Shown: one piece after another, positions 1-8,148 of the stretch
Layout: every line of letters starts with the position of its first letter
Numbering within the stretch: position 1 is the stretch's first letter
Assembly (NCBI RefSeq): GCF_024347415.1
Contig: NZ_AP025477.1
Location: forward strand, 62,001-126,000
Direction of reading: 5' to 3'
Source: Vibrio crassostreae
GTDB lineage: Bacteria; Pseudomonadota; Gammaproteobacteria; Enterobacterales; Vibrionaceae
DNA length: 64,000 nucleotides
Notes under the pieces: model-generated
The model's database searches: none
Seen by the model: the letters and a program-made list of their open reading frames with translations, nothing else
Told to the model about the DNA's origin: nothing
Made by a program: the position numbers and the translations under genes

Positions 1-1
1 A

Positions 2-772
2 CTTTTTTATGTGCATCTCTGGGCGGGAACTCTTGATGTATTGCTGATCTTGCTCTATCTCGGTTATGGTGTCTTGCTGCTGAAGTCGTCGCTGCTAGTG
101 CCGGAACAAGTGCGGCTAACCGATATCTCGAAAGTGTTGGTTGCTGAACGGGTTGCAGGTGTAATGCTACTATTCTCCGCTTTGGTCGACAGTGTGCTCT
201 CTTACGATATCTTACTGTTGAATGCGCAGCACACCAATCTGATCTTATCGATTAGCTACCTTGTCCTTATTCCAGCCATTGTGTCCGCTGTGATGGTGGT
301 CAGTATTAGCACGCCTGCCGAAGAAAAAACCAAGCAAGTGCAGGCTTTACCTTCTATGTCACAACGCTCTCCAGAAGAAGTCGATACATCGACCACACTA
401 GCGAGCAGCTTAGATGACGACCAAGCTGAAGAAACCGCGCAGATCATGGCTAAGTTCGATGCATTAATGAGGGATCATCAATTATTTAAAGATCCTGATC
501 TGTCTCTCAATCGCTTGGCACGAAAGCTAGGCATTCCTGCTCGCAAGATATCGTCTGCGGTTAATCAAACTCACCAAGAGAACATTTCGAAGGTGATTAA
601 CGCCTATCGGATTGAGCACGCTAAGACTCTCCTGATGCAAAGTGATGAAGCGATAACTGACATCTTCTTTAGTTCCGGCTTTCAGACCAAGTCCAATTTC
701 AATCGCGAGTTTTCAAGGATAACTGGGCAAACTCCGAGTGAGTATCGAAGTTCGCCACAAGTGTTAGATTGA
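2..772 (+). CDS. AraC-family transcriptional regulator with membrane N-terminus (5' partial)
   Basis: The frame is open to the left edge, so the N-terminus is missing; the first visible Met is at position 11. The visible N-terminal third is strongly hydrophobic (helices around residues 8-30, 48-70 and 75-97 of the visible part), followed by a charged linker and a C-terminal AraC/XylS DNA-binding domain of about 100 residues with two helix-turn-helix units (FFSSGFQTKSNFNREFSRITG, TPSEYR ending). AraC proteins with a multi-helix membrane sensor domain are known in Vibrio and usually exceed 330 residues, so roughly a quarter or more is probably outside the window. The ligand cannot be inferred. 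It converges on the esterase gene at 792. Confidence 0.85.
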   Translation, partial: LFYVHLWAGTLDVLLILLYLGYGVLLLKSSLLVPEQVRLTDISKVLVAERVAGVMLLFSALVDSVLSYDILLLNAQHTNLILSISYLVLIPAIVSAVMVVSISTPAEEKTKQVQALPSMSQRSPEEVDTSTTLASSLDDDQAEETAQIMAKFDALMRDHQLFKDPDLSLNRLARKLGIPARKISSAVNQTHQENISKVINAYRIEHAKTLLMQSDEAITDIFFSSGFQTKSNFNREFSRITGQTPSEYRSSPQVLD

Positions 773-791
773 GTGTGTTTGCTTCCGTTTA

Positions 792-1805
792 TCAATTCAG
801 AAAGCTAATGATGTCATTTAAGATCAATTGATGTAGCTGGTCGCGTGATGTACCAATGCCATCTTTACAAATAATGCCATCTCCTGGCACTTCTTCATTC
901 AGCATGGCTATAGCACCGGGTTTACAGCTTTGAATGAAGCTGAAATGGGTGGCTTTCTCATAGACTTTGTAGCGTCTTGAGTTCAATGGCATGTGCTCAG
1001 CAATATAGCCAGACTCCGATGCCTGGGGGAGATCTCCTATATCTATCCCGGCCGCCAGTATCAAGGCTGGTACATTGATGCCTTTTAAGCTATTGGCTGA
1101 AAAGCTGCGAGCAAGCCCCAGGTCAAGGCTAACGACACGTTGAATCCGAGGATCTGAAAGGTCTTTTGGGTCAGGCTCTTCATCTTGGACTTTGTCTAGC
1201 CCTAGCTCTTTAGCAAGCCCACAAGTTCGTGGGTTAGGGTAGTTGAGACAATTCGCCTCAAAGGTTGGTCTATCCATTTTCGCTCCCGCCAGTTGCATCA
1301 CCGTCCAACCACCTAATGAATGCCCGATTGCGCTAACATTGTCGGAGCTAGCAGACTGCTTCCACGGGGCTTCGGATAACAAGTAGTCCAGAATACGTGA
1401 TACATCTCGTGGTCTTTCCCACCATTTTGCTGCTTGCTTTGGGGAGTGGTCGAAAGAGGTGGTTCCCGGATGGTCAGTGGCCGCTACGATATAACCTTGA
1501 CTCGCTAGTTTGGTCGCCAGCCAGTTTTGATTGCGCCAGTTTCCTCGGTAGCCGTGCGACAGCAGTATTACTGGAAAAGTGCCAGGTTGAATGTTTGCAT
1601 ATTTGATGACTTGTGTGCCGATGAAGACGGGGTTATCGCCAATTAAGGCTACGCCTGATGTATCTCTTGTGGGATACCAAATGGCAGTATTTAGCGGGCG
1701 ATTAGGATCGTCATTTACGGTGACTTGAGTGAATCCGACGCCGGAAGCGATGGCTGAACTGCAAAGGAAAAGTAGGGATGTGAACAGTAAATGTGTGTAT
1801 TTCAT
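792..1805 (-). CDS. secreted alpha/beta hydrolase (esterase / PAF-acetylhydrolase-like)
   Basis: A 337-residue protein with a Sec signal peptide (MKYTHLLFTSLLFLCSSAIA, cleavage near residue 20). The mature part has the alpha/beta-hydrolase fold: an oxyanion-region HGYRGNW after a hydrophobic strand, a nucleophile elbow GHSLGG, and a late THFSF that may carry the catalytic His. The overall pattern resembles bacterial platelet-activating-factor acetylhydrolase/dienelactone-hydrolase-like esterases (IWYPT near the start), acting in the periplasm or outside the cell. The substrate is unknown. The ATG at 1805 is preceded by GGAG, which lies in a 7-bp hairpin (see 1811-1836). It is a single gene with no evident operon partner. 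Confidence 0.8.
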   Translation of the reverse strand: MKYTHLLFTSLLFLCSSAIASGVGFTQVTVNDDPNRPLNTAIWYPTRDTSGVALIGDNPVFIGTQVIKYANIQPGTFPVILLSHGYRGNWRNQNWLATKLASQGYIVAATDHPGTTSFDHSPKQAAKWWERPRDVSRILDYLLSEAPWKQSASSDNVSAIGHSLGGWTVMQLAGAKMDRPTFEANCLNYPNPRTCGLAKELGLDKVQDEEPDPKDLSDPRIQRVVSLDLGLARSFSANSLKGINVPALILAAGIDIGDLPQASESGYIAEHMPLNSRRYKVYEKATHFSFIQSCKPGAIAMLNEEVPGDGIICKDGIGTSRDQLHQLILNDIISFLN

Positions 1806-1810
1806 GGTTT

Positions 1811-1836
1811 TAACTCCAATTGGGTAAGTGGAGTTA
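1811..1836 (-). promoter_or_regulatory. hairpin holding the ribosome-binding site of the esterase gene
   Basis: Seven-base perfect arms (TAACTCC and GGAGTTA) with a 12-nt loop lie directly before the ATG at 1805. On the mRNA the 3' arm contains GGAG at about 8 nt from the start codon, so the folded form would hide the Shine-Dalgarno sequence. Whether it acts as a translational switch is inference. Confidence 0.45.
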
Positions 1837-1848
1837 ATATGCGCTAAG

Positions 1849-1916
1849 GCTAGGTATCACGAGACCTCAAACACGATCGAGGACGCCCTAAATCGTGTTT
1901 GAGTACCGAACCTAGC
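1849..1916. repeat. nested inverted repeat between the esterase and the 1929 gene
   Basis: An 11-bp perfect palindrome arm pair (1866-1876 with 1893-1903, CTCAAACACGA) sits inside a second 7-bp pair (GCTAGGT 1849-1855 with ACCTAGC 1910-1916). There is no T-run on either side, so it is not a classical intrinsic terminator. It could be a cruciform, a REP-like element or a processed mRNA hairpin; it lies upstream of the esterase start. Confidence 0.55.
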
Positions 1917-1928
1917 GGCCTAGCCTGG

Positions 1929-2309
1929 TTACCTGCCTCTAAGGCGTTTTTCTACTAGGCCGTTTCTTTCTAAACCACGTCTTACGCTGCTGCATAGCTT
2001 GCCAAAGCGGCGCAGTTCTTCGAAATTTGGCCCTTGGCCTATTGAAATACTGTGTTCCCAATACATCAATTCACTGTCGACCATCTCTAGTAGTTTCTTA
2101 GAGCAACCAGAGCAGTTACCTTTTGGGCCACAGATAAACGTCTCCGATTCGTAAAGTGGGAGCTCGTTTTTAACTTCTTCAATTAAGTTAAGCATTGCCG
2201 AGTTTAAGTCTGGCTTTTTGGATGTAAGTGGCTTCAAGCTCGTTGCTTGAGTCGCAATTAATGGGGAAGTCAGTTTGTTAGGTTGTAAGTTCAAAGCAGC
2301 TGATGACAT
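1929..2309 (-). CDS. conserved hypothetical protein with Cys cluster
   Basis: 126 residues, no signal peptide or membrane segment. The N-terminal 40 residues are Ser/Thr/Leu rich and probably disordered; the conserved-looking core begins near residue 45 and holds CGPKGNCSGCSKK, three Cys in a CX5CX2C arrangement that could bind a metal or an Fe-S cluster, then a helical region (KLLEMVDSELMYWE) and a basic C-terminus (RRGLERNGLVEKRLRGR). The ATG at 2309 has GAGG about 9 nt upstream. The family is not recognised; the layout is that of a small cytoplasmic regulator or nucleic-acid-binding protein, but this is a guess. It appears monocistronic. Confidence 0.6.
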   Translation of the reverse strand: MSSAALNLQPNKLTSPLIATQATSLKPLTSKKPDLNSAMLNLIEEVKNELPLYESETFICGPKGNCSGCSKKLLEMVDSELMYWEHSISIGQGPNFEELRRFGKLCSSVRRGLERNGLVEKRLRGR

Positions 2310-2410
2310 ATCAAAGGCCTCAAGGAGAGAAGAAGGTGGGCATGCTACTCTTCACAACAAAGTGAATCTTGATGTAGTGCAATAAGCGTGGAGATATACC
2401 CAAAAGAGGT

Positions 2411-2435
2411 AGGAGCCACAAGCGTTGTGGCTCCT
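2411..2435 (-). terminator. hairpin downstream of the pseudouridine synthase
   Basis: Perfect 11-bp stem (AGGAGCCACAA / TTGTGGCTCCT) with a 3-nt loop, 31 nt past the stop of the gene ending at 2466. The T-tract on the minus side is delayed and interrupted, so termination is likely but not ideal. Confidence 0.5.
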
Positions 2436-2465
2436 TTCATTAAGACTCGTTATTAATGAGATATT

Positions 2466-4178
2466 TTAGAATTCGGCGTCGAACTGAAACTCCATCCACT
2501 CTTTGGTCACCGGGTGGTGCAGCGCAAGTCTTTCCGCGTGTAAGTGCAATCGGTCGGCTTTATTGCCATATAGGCCATCACCGACGATAGGCATGTTAAG
2601 GCCTTCTTCATGTGAACAGTGAACACGCAACTGATGTGTACGCCCTGTTCTAGGGTGCAGGTAGACCTTAGTGGTTTGCTCGTTTCGCTCAATCACTTCC
2701 CATTTGGTTTCTGCAGGCTTGCCGTGTTCGAAGCAGACAATCTGACGAGGGCGGTCATACAAATCACCACGCAATGGCAGTCGAACATAGCCTTCATCTT
2801 CTGCTAGAACGCCTTCAATCATTGCCACGTATCGCTTCTCGACTTCACGAGTAATGAACTGCTTCTGCAAGCTCTTGTTCGCACGTCGTGTGAGAGCGAA
2901 AATTAGAATACCCGAGGTTGCCATGTCTAAGCGGTGAATTACAAATGGCCCTTCAACGTCGGGATGCATTTCTTGAACGCGTGTGTAGGCGGAATCTTTG
3001 ATGGTTTTACCCGGCACGGATAGAAAACCTGCCGGCTTGTGTATTACAACGATGTGCTCATCTTGGAACAGAATATCCAGCTCTTTGCCTTCAGCAGGGT
3101 TCTCTAGCAATGGGTTTGGATCGACTTCTAGACCTTTCATCATATGGCCTAAAATCGGTACACACTTACTTTGGCAGGAGGCGTAGTATTTCTTGTGCTT
3201 TCGGATTTCCGATTTCGGTGAACGACCCCACCAAAATTCAGCCAATGCCAATGGTGTGTAACCATTCAGGTAGGCGTATTGCAGCAATTTAGGTGCAGCA
3301 CATTCGCCCGAACCTGCTGGTGGTACTTTATTTGGGGTGTCTTCAAAGATTTGGTTCAGATCTTCTGTGTGTCCCTCTGCATTTTTGAATGCGTATTTTG
3401 AAAACAGCTTGTGTTGAAGTCGATGAGAAAGCTGTGCTCTTTGCTCTTTTAGCTCAACCAGTTGAGTGGTGAACACTTCAACTTTGGCCTGCAGCACTTG
3501 CAGGGTCTGTTCCCAGTTGAGTTTTAGGTACTTCTGCTGGTTCTTGTCGGCAACACTGGCCTTGTTTAACTCATTGTTCAATTGCTCGAAGGCTTGCTCA
3601 TCAAGGTTTTCTTTACCTTGTTCACGTTGTTCTTTACGCGTTTTTCGGCCTTCAATAATCAATAGACGTTGAGCTTCAATCTCTTGCTCAGCTTGCGTTT
3701 TTTGCTGCGCCAGTTGCTCGCACAACTCAAGGTATTCTACGTTAGCTTGTAGTGTTTTGAATTTTGCATTCACAGCCATCATGTCGGCAGTATCTTGATG
3801 GAAAAAACTGTCGCTGCTTAGCATGTCAAATACTGGTGGCACAAAGTGGGGCAATAGGTTCTGGTCTGCGATTTTTCCGGAGAAAGCAGAAAAGTAACCA
3901 AGCTCACCTTCAGGGCTTTTAACCAGCAACACACCAAACATTTTGCCGCGACCTTCATTAGAATCCAGCCCGAAGTCGTGTTGCCAGTCGGTTTGTGTTT
4001 CTAGATGCTGTTGAAGCTGATGAGATGCGATTTCACACAGTGGGTGTGGTTCGTAGTAGAACGGGAATGTGAAACGCTCAGGCAACGAATATGACTCAAT
4101 CGGCTGTTGAAAACGAGTGAAGCAATGCTCAGGTGTGTGGCTGTTTTCTGAGTCGTGCGTTGGTTTTGATGAGTGCAT
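2466..4178 (-). CDS. RluA-family RNA pseudouridine synthase, long form
   Basis: Isomerises uridine to pseudouridine in rRNA or tRNA. The C-terminal half (residues about 365-570) is the RluA catalytic domain: KPAGFLSVPG, then HRLDMATSG with catalytic Asp at residue 418, then PLRGDLYDRPRQ and a HPRTGRTHQLRVH motif. E. coli RluA is about 220 residues; here there is an extra N-terminal half with a Glu/Gln/Lys-rich, probably coiled-coil stretch (about 145-260). Such long RluA-like proteins are common in Vibrio and are often named 23S rRNA/tRNA pseudouridine synthase, but the target site cannot be read from sequence. Start: ATG at 4178. Confidence 0.88.
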   Translation of the reverse strand: MHSSKPTHDSENSHTPEHCFTRFQQPIESYSLPERFTFPFYYEPHPLCEIASHQLQQHLETQTDWQHDFGLDSNEGRGKMFGVLLVKSPEGELGYFSAFSGKIADQNLLPHFVPPVFDMLSSDSFFHQDTADMMAVNAKFKTLQANVEYLELCEQLAQQKTQAEQEIEAQRLLIIEGRKTRKEQREQGKENLDEQAFEQLNNELNKASVADKNQQKYLKLNWEQTLQVLQAKVEVFTTQLVELKEQRAQLSHRLQHKLFSKYAFKNAEGHTEDLNQIFEDTPNKVPPAGSGECAAPKLLQYAYLNGYTPLALAEFWWGRSPKSEIRKHKKYYASCQSKCVPILGHMMKGLEVDPNPLLENPAEGKELDILFQDEHIVVIHKPAGFLSVPGKTIKDSAYTRVQEMHPDVEGPFVIHRLDMATSGILIFALTRRANKSLQKQFITREVEKRYVAMIEGVLAEDEGYVRLPLRGDLYDRPRQIVCFEHGKPAETKWEVIERNEQTTKVYLHPRTGRTHQLRVHCSHEEGLNMPIVGDGLYGNKADRLHLHAERLALHHPVTKEWMEFQFDAEF

Positions 4179-4469
4179 AGTCGTATTAATACTTATATCG
4201 TGGTGATAAATGGTTGTGAGTCTACTGTGTATGTTTAGAGACTTTAAACACAGTACAAGGCGGCGATTCTACTCTTTATCGAAAAGCGCCTCAAATAAGA
4301 AATGGTTCTATTACTGGATAGCTAAGCGAGACGGTTAACACTGAACCCATGAGTCATAGCTTAAACTTCATTAATTGACGAGTAACTTCTCGTTTTTGGT
4401 CAGAGAAGGTAACTTCACATGTGAAGGGTGGTAGCCTTGCCGCCCTCTTGTTCAACCTAAGGTAACGTT

Positions 4470-4922
4470 ATGATTCCACTCAATACTTCGATTGTATCTG
4501 GTGTCGCTATTTCAGAGATCGACGGACAAATGAAAATGCTACTAATGAAGCGTGTGAAGGGCGAATTTTGGTGCCATGTCGCAGGCTCGATTGAAGCAGG
4601 TGAAACAGGCTGGGAGGCTATCGTGCGCGAGTTTGAAGAAGAGACCCAAATTAAAGTGGAAGCTTTGTATAACGCGCAGTTTCTGGAGCAGTTTTATGAG
4701 GCGCACGTGAATGTAATTCAGCTAATCCCTGTCTTTGCAGTGCTATGCCCGCCCAACCAAGCGATTGAACTGAATGACGAACATACGGAGTACCGTTGGT
4801 GCAATTTAGAAGAAGCAAAAGCGTTAGCGCCGTTCCCCAACCAACATGCGGTCTACGATCATATCTGGTCGTACTTTGTCGATAAACCAGTAAACCCACT
4901 TTACCGAGTGAAATTGAACTAA
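4470..4922 (+). CDS. NUDIX hydrolase
   Basis: 150 residues. The Nudix box starts at GSIEAGE and continues to REFEEET (consensus GX5EX7REUXEEXGU; the usual Gly after EEX is Gln here). It hydrolyses a nucleoside diphosphate linked to some group X, using Mg2+ held by the REXXEE glutamates. Size and layout resemble the dihydroneopterin-triphosphate pyrophosphatase NudB, but the residues that would prove that are not obvious, so the substrate is left open. AAGG lies 9 nt before the ATG. It converges on the deaminase gene that ends at 4939; a 14-bp perfect palindrome (CTTCACATGTGAAG, about 4411-4424) lies upstream. Confidence 0.85.
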   Translation: MIPLNTSIVSGVAISEIDGQMKMLLMKRVKGEFWCHVAGSIEAGETGWEAIVREFEEETQIKVEALYNAQFLEQFYEAHVNVIQLIPVFAVLCPPNQAIELNDEHTEYRWCNLEEAKALAPFPNQHAVYDHIWSYFVDKPVNPLYRVKLN

Positions 4923-4938
4923 TACTGGCTGTTTAGAT

Positions 4939-5364
4939 CTAGGACTTACCAAGGTAAGGAGTTAAAAAGGCGCTCACTTGTTCTTGGCATAGTCCTACAT
5001 CCACTTTCACGCCGTGCGATTCAAGGATCGCAACACCACGACCATTATTACGAGGGTCTGGGTCTAGCATTGCCACTATTACGTGTTTTACACCTGCTTT
5101 AACCAATGTATTGGCACAAGCGGGTGTTCTGCCGACAAATGAACATGGTTCTAAAGTTACGTAAGCGCTAACCCCTTCCATTGTTCCATCATAGCTATTC
5201 AGTGCTTCAACCTCGGCGTGGTTGCCACCGACTTTTTGAGTGTACCCAACAGACACCACTTTAGCGTTCTTCACCAAAACACAGCCCACTGGTGGGTTTG
5301 GTTGGCAATCAGGTAAGGCTTGGCGCGAAGCTTCGAGTGCTTGCAGCATGTATTGTTGGTTCAT
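4939..5364 (-). CDS. stand-alone RibD-like deaminase (CMP/dCMP deaminase fold)
   Basis: A zinc-dependent deaminase: NPPVGCVLV, HAEVEAL (zinc His and catalytic Glu) and PCSFVGRTPAC (two zinc Cys) match the N-terminal domain of RibD, which deaminates the pyrimidine intermediate of riboflavin synthesis. The reductase domain of RibD is absent: the protein stops after the DPDPRNNGRG region and a short tail. It is therefore either a deaminase working with a separate reductase or a paralogue with another substrate. The frame stays open to 5409, but the ATG at 5364 begins the conserved region and has an AGAG-type ribosome site; the extra 15 residues are not RibD-like. Confidence 0.82.
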   Translation of the reverse strand: MNQQYMLQALEASRQALPDCQPNPPVGCVLVKNAKVVSVGYTQKVGGNHAEVEALNSYDGTMEGVSAYVTLEPCSFVGRTPACANTLVKAGVKHVIVAMLDPDPRNNGRGVAILESHGVKVDVGLCQEQVSAFLTPYLGKS

Positions 5365-5535
5365 GGTCGTTACTCTGTATGACGAGATAGCGCAGCACTT
5401 AGTTGCCACGCGCGGTTGATGAGTTGATTAGTGACTGACTTACTAAGCTACTAAGTTAGTCAGCTAACAAGTGGGGCATGGTCGATCTGATTGGACTTTT
5501 AGTCAATGGTTTTAGCGCTTGAATTCGAAAGCTAG

Positions 5536-6090
5536 TTAACGGTGACTAATCGTTAACTTAGGCCACTGGGTTAGCCAACCTTTGGATTGTACTCTTTGAT
5601 CAAAGATATCTCGGTTACGCTTTGGGTTGGGTGTGACTTTTAAATCAAACAAGCTCTCTAAGCCAAACGCCGAATTACACTCGATATCCCCAGTGAGGCT
5701 CTGTTTTATGGCGACTGCGGTTTCTTTCTCTGGCCAGTAACTCATCGCATCCAATGAGCCTTGGTAAGGTTCATCCCCATTTCTGATGTGCATGCAGGCT
5801 TGATTGCGAACTTGCCAATTCAGTTCGGGTAACCGTTGTTTAAGCAGAGCCTCGTATCTAAGATCCGATTCGTAGGAAGTATCAATGGGATCAAAGTAGA
5901 TCACATCAATATCATTGAGTGGGGTCGGGGAGGTATAACCATGTAGGTGATCCCAAACGAGGTTTCTCACAAAGCCCGCAGCGACATAACACTGCGGTAA
6001 ATCCAACTGAGATACACAGTCTATAACCTGCATTCGCAAGGGATCTTGTTTGATCAATGTGATGATGTGGTTGGCTAGTGGATGTATCAT
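5536..6090 (-). CDS. nucleotidyltransferase family protein (DUF925-like)
   Basis: 184 residues with CYVAAGFVRNLVWD, then NDIDVIYFD (the two Asp of a nucleotidyltransferase-type metal site), then RNQACMHIRNGD and FGLESLFDLKV near the C-terminus. This is the layout of the COG3575 / DUF925 nucleotidyltransferase family, whose substrates are unknown. Its ATG overlaps the stop codon of the ABM gene by one base (TAATG), so the two are translationally coupled. Cytoplasmic, no membrane segments. Confidence 0.8.
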   Translation of the reverse strand: MIHPLANHIITLIKQDPLRMQVIDCVSQLDLPQCYVAAGFVRNLVWDHLHGYTSPTPLNDIDVIYFDPIDTSYESDLRYEALLKQRLPELNWQVRNQACMHIRNGDEPYQGSLDAMSYWPEKETAVAIKQSLTGDIECNSAFGLESLFDLKVTPNPKRNRDIFDQRVQSKGWLTQWPKLTISHR

Positions 6091-6377
6091 TATGATGTCG
6101 GAACATCGGTGACTTGGTAATGACGTGTCACGTTCTGGGAGATTTCACCCCATTCCGAGGCTTTTACTCGCTGCTGATGCGCTTCGAATGCTTCTTGGCT
6201 AGTGAATTCTTCATACACTTCAAAGCGATTAGGTTGAAGGGTGCTTTGACTGACTCGAAACACGATACAACCAGCTTCTTCCAGTGTCAGTTCTTTGTGC
6301 GCAACCAAGGCTTGTGTGACGGCTTCTAGGTCGTTGTCTGGCACTAGAATATGCCCTTGCAGAATTACTTTACTCAT
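6090..6377 (-). CDS. antibiotic biosynthesis monooxygenase (ABM) domain protein
   Basis: 95 residues from the chosen ATG (the frame allows four more residues from 6389, but only 6377 has a GGAC ribosome site at proper spacing). A small alpha-beta barrel of the ABM/YgiN type: strand KVILQGHILV, helix ALVAHKELTLEEAGC, then IVFRVSQ and RFEVYEEFTSQEAFEAHQQ with the typical E-x-[WY/F]-x2-x-E-A-F-x-x-H pattern. Members act as cofactor-free oxygenases, quinol oxygenases or reactive-aldehyde handlers. First gene of a two-gene operon with the nucleotidyltransferase; the joint role is unknown. Confidence 0.8.
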   Translation of the reverse strand: MSKVILQGHILVPDNDLEAVTQALVAHKELTLEEAGCIVFRVSQSTLQPNRFEVYEEFTSQEAFEAHQQRVKASEWGEISQNVTRHYQVTDVPTS

Positions 6378-7200
6378 AATTACGTCCATTTAATTTTATT
6401 CACTACGGCTTTTTTCTATCAAAAGCTCTATCCGTTACAAACATAATCCCATTTTGATGTTGTGACGTATAGGCTAATGTGGCGATTATTTGTTCACATT
6501 GAATGCAGGCTTGGTTACACTGTAACTTTGAGGGCGGTATGATTAATAAAAGATAAGACACTGGAACTAAATTCGCGTTGGTCCGGTCTATTAAATTAGT
6601 ATCATTGAACTGTATTGATACTGAAATGAATTTGTCATCTGAGAGAACTAACCTTAATTTTGAACAGCGGCTCATAAGATTGAATTGAGCCATAGTTGAT
6701 ATCTAGGTCATACTTTGATGTAAATGGTACTCAAAACTCTATATATTTTGTGATTTGTATCATTGATCTGGGCATCAAACACCGTTAGATTCGAATGGTT
6801 GGCAATAAAAATAGCTCATGAAGAGCAGTTAAAGAAAAGGAAATATCCCTTATGAAAAAAATGAGAAGAGCACAGCTTCATCGCGTTCGTATCCAATACT
6901 GGAAAGACACGTCAAAAGAAGCATCAAAGAAATAAGCTTTAAATCGTAAAGCTTTAAAAACTGAAAAGCTTAATCAAATGTAAAACGCAACAAACCGATT
7001 TCATTAGCACTCTTGAGGACCTTCATCTGGTCGGCGACTAAAGAAATCATCCCTAAAGAGCTGGCAGGCATTAACAACAATGCAATTTAATGTCAGCTCA
7101 TTAATACCTCCTCTTAGATTCTCTTGTTTCTTCACTCGGTTACTCCCAATTAAATCCCTTTGTCCTTGTTACCCATCCCTGTATTAGCAAAGTCGTGATC
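6378..7200. other. mostly non-coding gap with one possible micro-ORF
   Basis: Between the ABM gene and the ABC operon no convincing large gene is seen. A 96-codon minus-strand frame (6403-6693) lacks a ribosome site and family signal. The region is AT-rich and contains the 27-codon ORF at 6852 and, just behind it, short repeats of AAAGCTTTAAA type (6936-6972). Confidence 0.6.
6852..6935 (+). CDS. possible small basic protein (27 aa)
   Basis: ATG preceded by AAAGGAAAT at good Shine-Dalgarno spacing, then 27 codons and a TAA. The peptide is very basic (about ten Lys/Arg) with one Trp and no hydrophobic stretch: start MKKMRRAQLHRVRIQYW, end KEASKK. It is too short for family assignment. The clean ribosome site and its position in a long gap make it a candidate, but chance is possible. 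Confidence 0.4.
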   Translation: MKKMRRAQLHRVRIQYWKDTSKEASKK

Positions 7201-7230
7201 AAAAAAAGCTCCCGATTTCTCAGAAGCTTT
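7201..7230 (-). terminator. intrinsic terminator of the ytr-like operon
   Basis: On the minus strand an 8-bp stem (AAAGCTTC / GGAGCTTT, one G-T pair) with 10-nt loop is followed by a T-run (7201-7207 as A on plus). It lies about 60 nt past the permease stop at 7291. Confidence 0.65.
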
Positions 7231-7290
7231 GATTTAGATTTTGATATCTGATGTGACTGCCCGATAAAGGCTCGTGCTTAGGATCTGACT

Positions 7291-8148
7291 CTAGCGTTGG
7301 AACAGCGTCTTCAAGCTCACATCATCCGTTCTATTTAGCTTTAGGCTCAGCAGATAACCGCCAACACCAATCAGTGCGTAAATACCTAAAGATAAAATAG
7401 GCGCTTCTGCAATCGCGCTTAATGGGTTACTTGCTATGAGCACATTCATTGGCAGTGATGCGATGAGAGATAGGAAGTCATTGATGCCATAGAACCCAAA
7501 CACGGCGACAGAGAGGAACTTAATCGCATAGCTTGAGATGAAAATGACAAGTAATGGAGAGTTTACCAACTGCGAAATCGCTAGGGTAACGGTTGCCAGT
7601 GGTAATAAAACCAGTGCAACCAACAGCATTCGCCCAAAGAACACCACCCAGTTACTCAGCACATAAAATAGAGATTGCTGTTCAACCAGTAGCGCCAATT
7701 GTTGTTCGCTTGAGACGTTCAATATCCAGAATAGGAAATCGGCGAACAGCACGAGCAACGCACAGATAGCCGGAATAACCACTAAACCGAAACCTAACTT
7801 CACGCCGTGAGTCATTGCATTAGATACTGGCATACTTCTCCAAAACATCGAACTGCCTTCTTGGCGCTCTTTACGCAGCGTTTTAGGGATGTAAAGTGTC
7901 GACAGGATCAGTGAAATCAGACCCGCGCCAAAGTAGATCACCGAGTTGAGATCTTGCGCGAACTCTCTATGGATGTCGCTCACGTCACCGTTCACTTGCA
8001 TTTCGAAGAAAAACTCATGCTGCGCAGCGCCATTAAAAAACAGACTAACGAACAGCAAGAAACCACATAACGCGACAAATAGAGGTAATCGAGTATTAAT
8101 TTTGTGCTCGATGAGTTCTTTTTCTAGCATATAAAAACTTGGATGCAT
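7291..8148 (-). CDS. ABC-2 type transporter permease (Ytr-like)
   Basis: 285 residues with about six hydrophobic helices and a charged cytoplasmic loop KTLRKERQEGSSMFWRSMPVSN after the second helix, typical of ABC-2 export permeases paired with GntR/YtrA regulators. A large loop between helices 1 and 2 (about residues 40-70) is probably extracytoplasmic. Its ATG overlaps the stop of the ATPase gene by one base (TAATG), so it is the last gene of a coupled GntR-ATPase-permease operon. In Gram-positive relatives such systems respond to cell-wall antibiotics; the substrate here is unknown. Confidence 0.85.
   Translation of the reverse strand: MHPSFYMLEKELIEHKINTRLPLFVALCGFLLFVSLFFNGAAQHEFFFEMQVNGDVSDIHREFAQDLNSVIYFGAGLISLILSTLYIPKTLRKERQEGSSMFWRSMPVSNAMTHGVKLGFGLVVIPAICALLVLFADFLFWILNVSSEQQLALLVEQQSLFYVLSNWVVFFGRMLLVALVLLPLATVTLAISQLVNSPLLVIFISSYAIKFLSVAVFGFYGINDFLSLIASLPMNVLIASNPLSAIAEAPILSLGIYALIGVGGYLLSLKLNRTDDVSLKTLFQR

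Noticed and set aside
6403..6693. 96-codon minus-strand frame
   Set aside because: No ribosome site, no family pattern, odd composition, and next to a true gene start; likely chance in AT-rich sequence.
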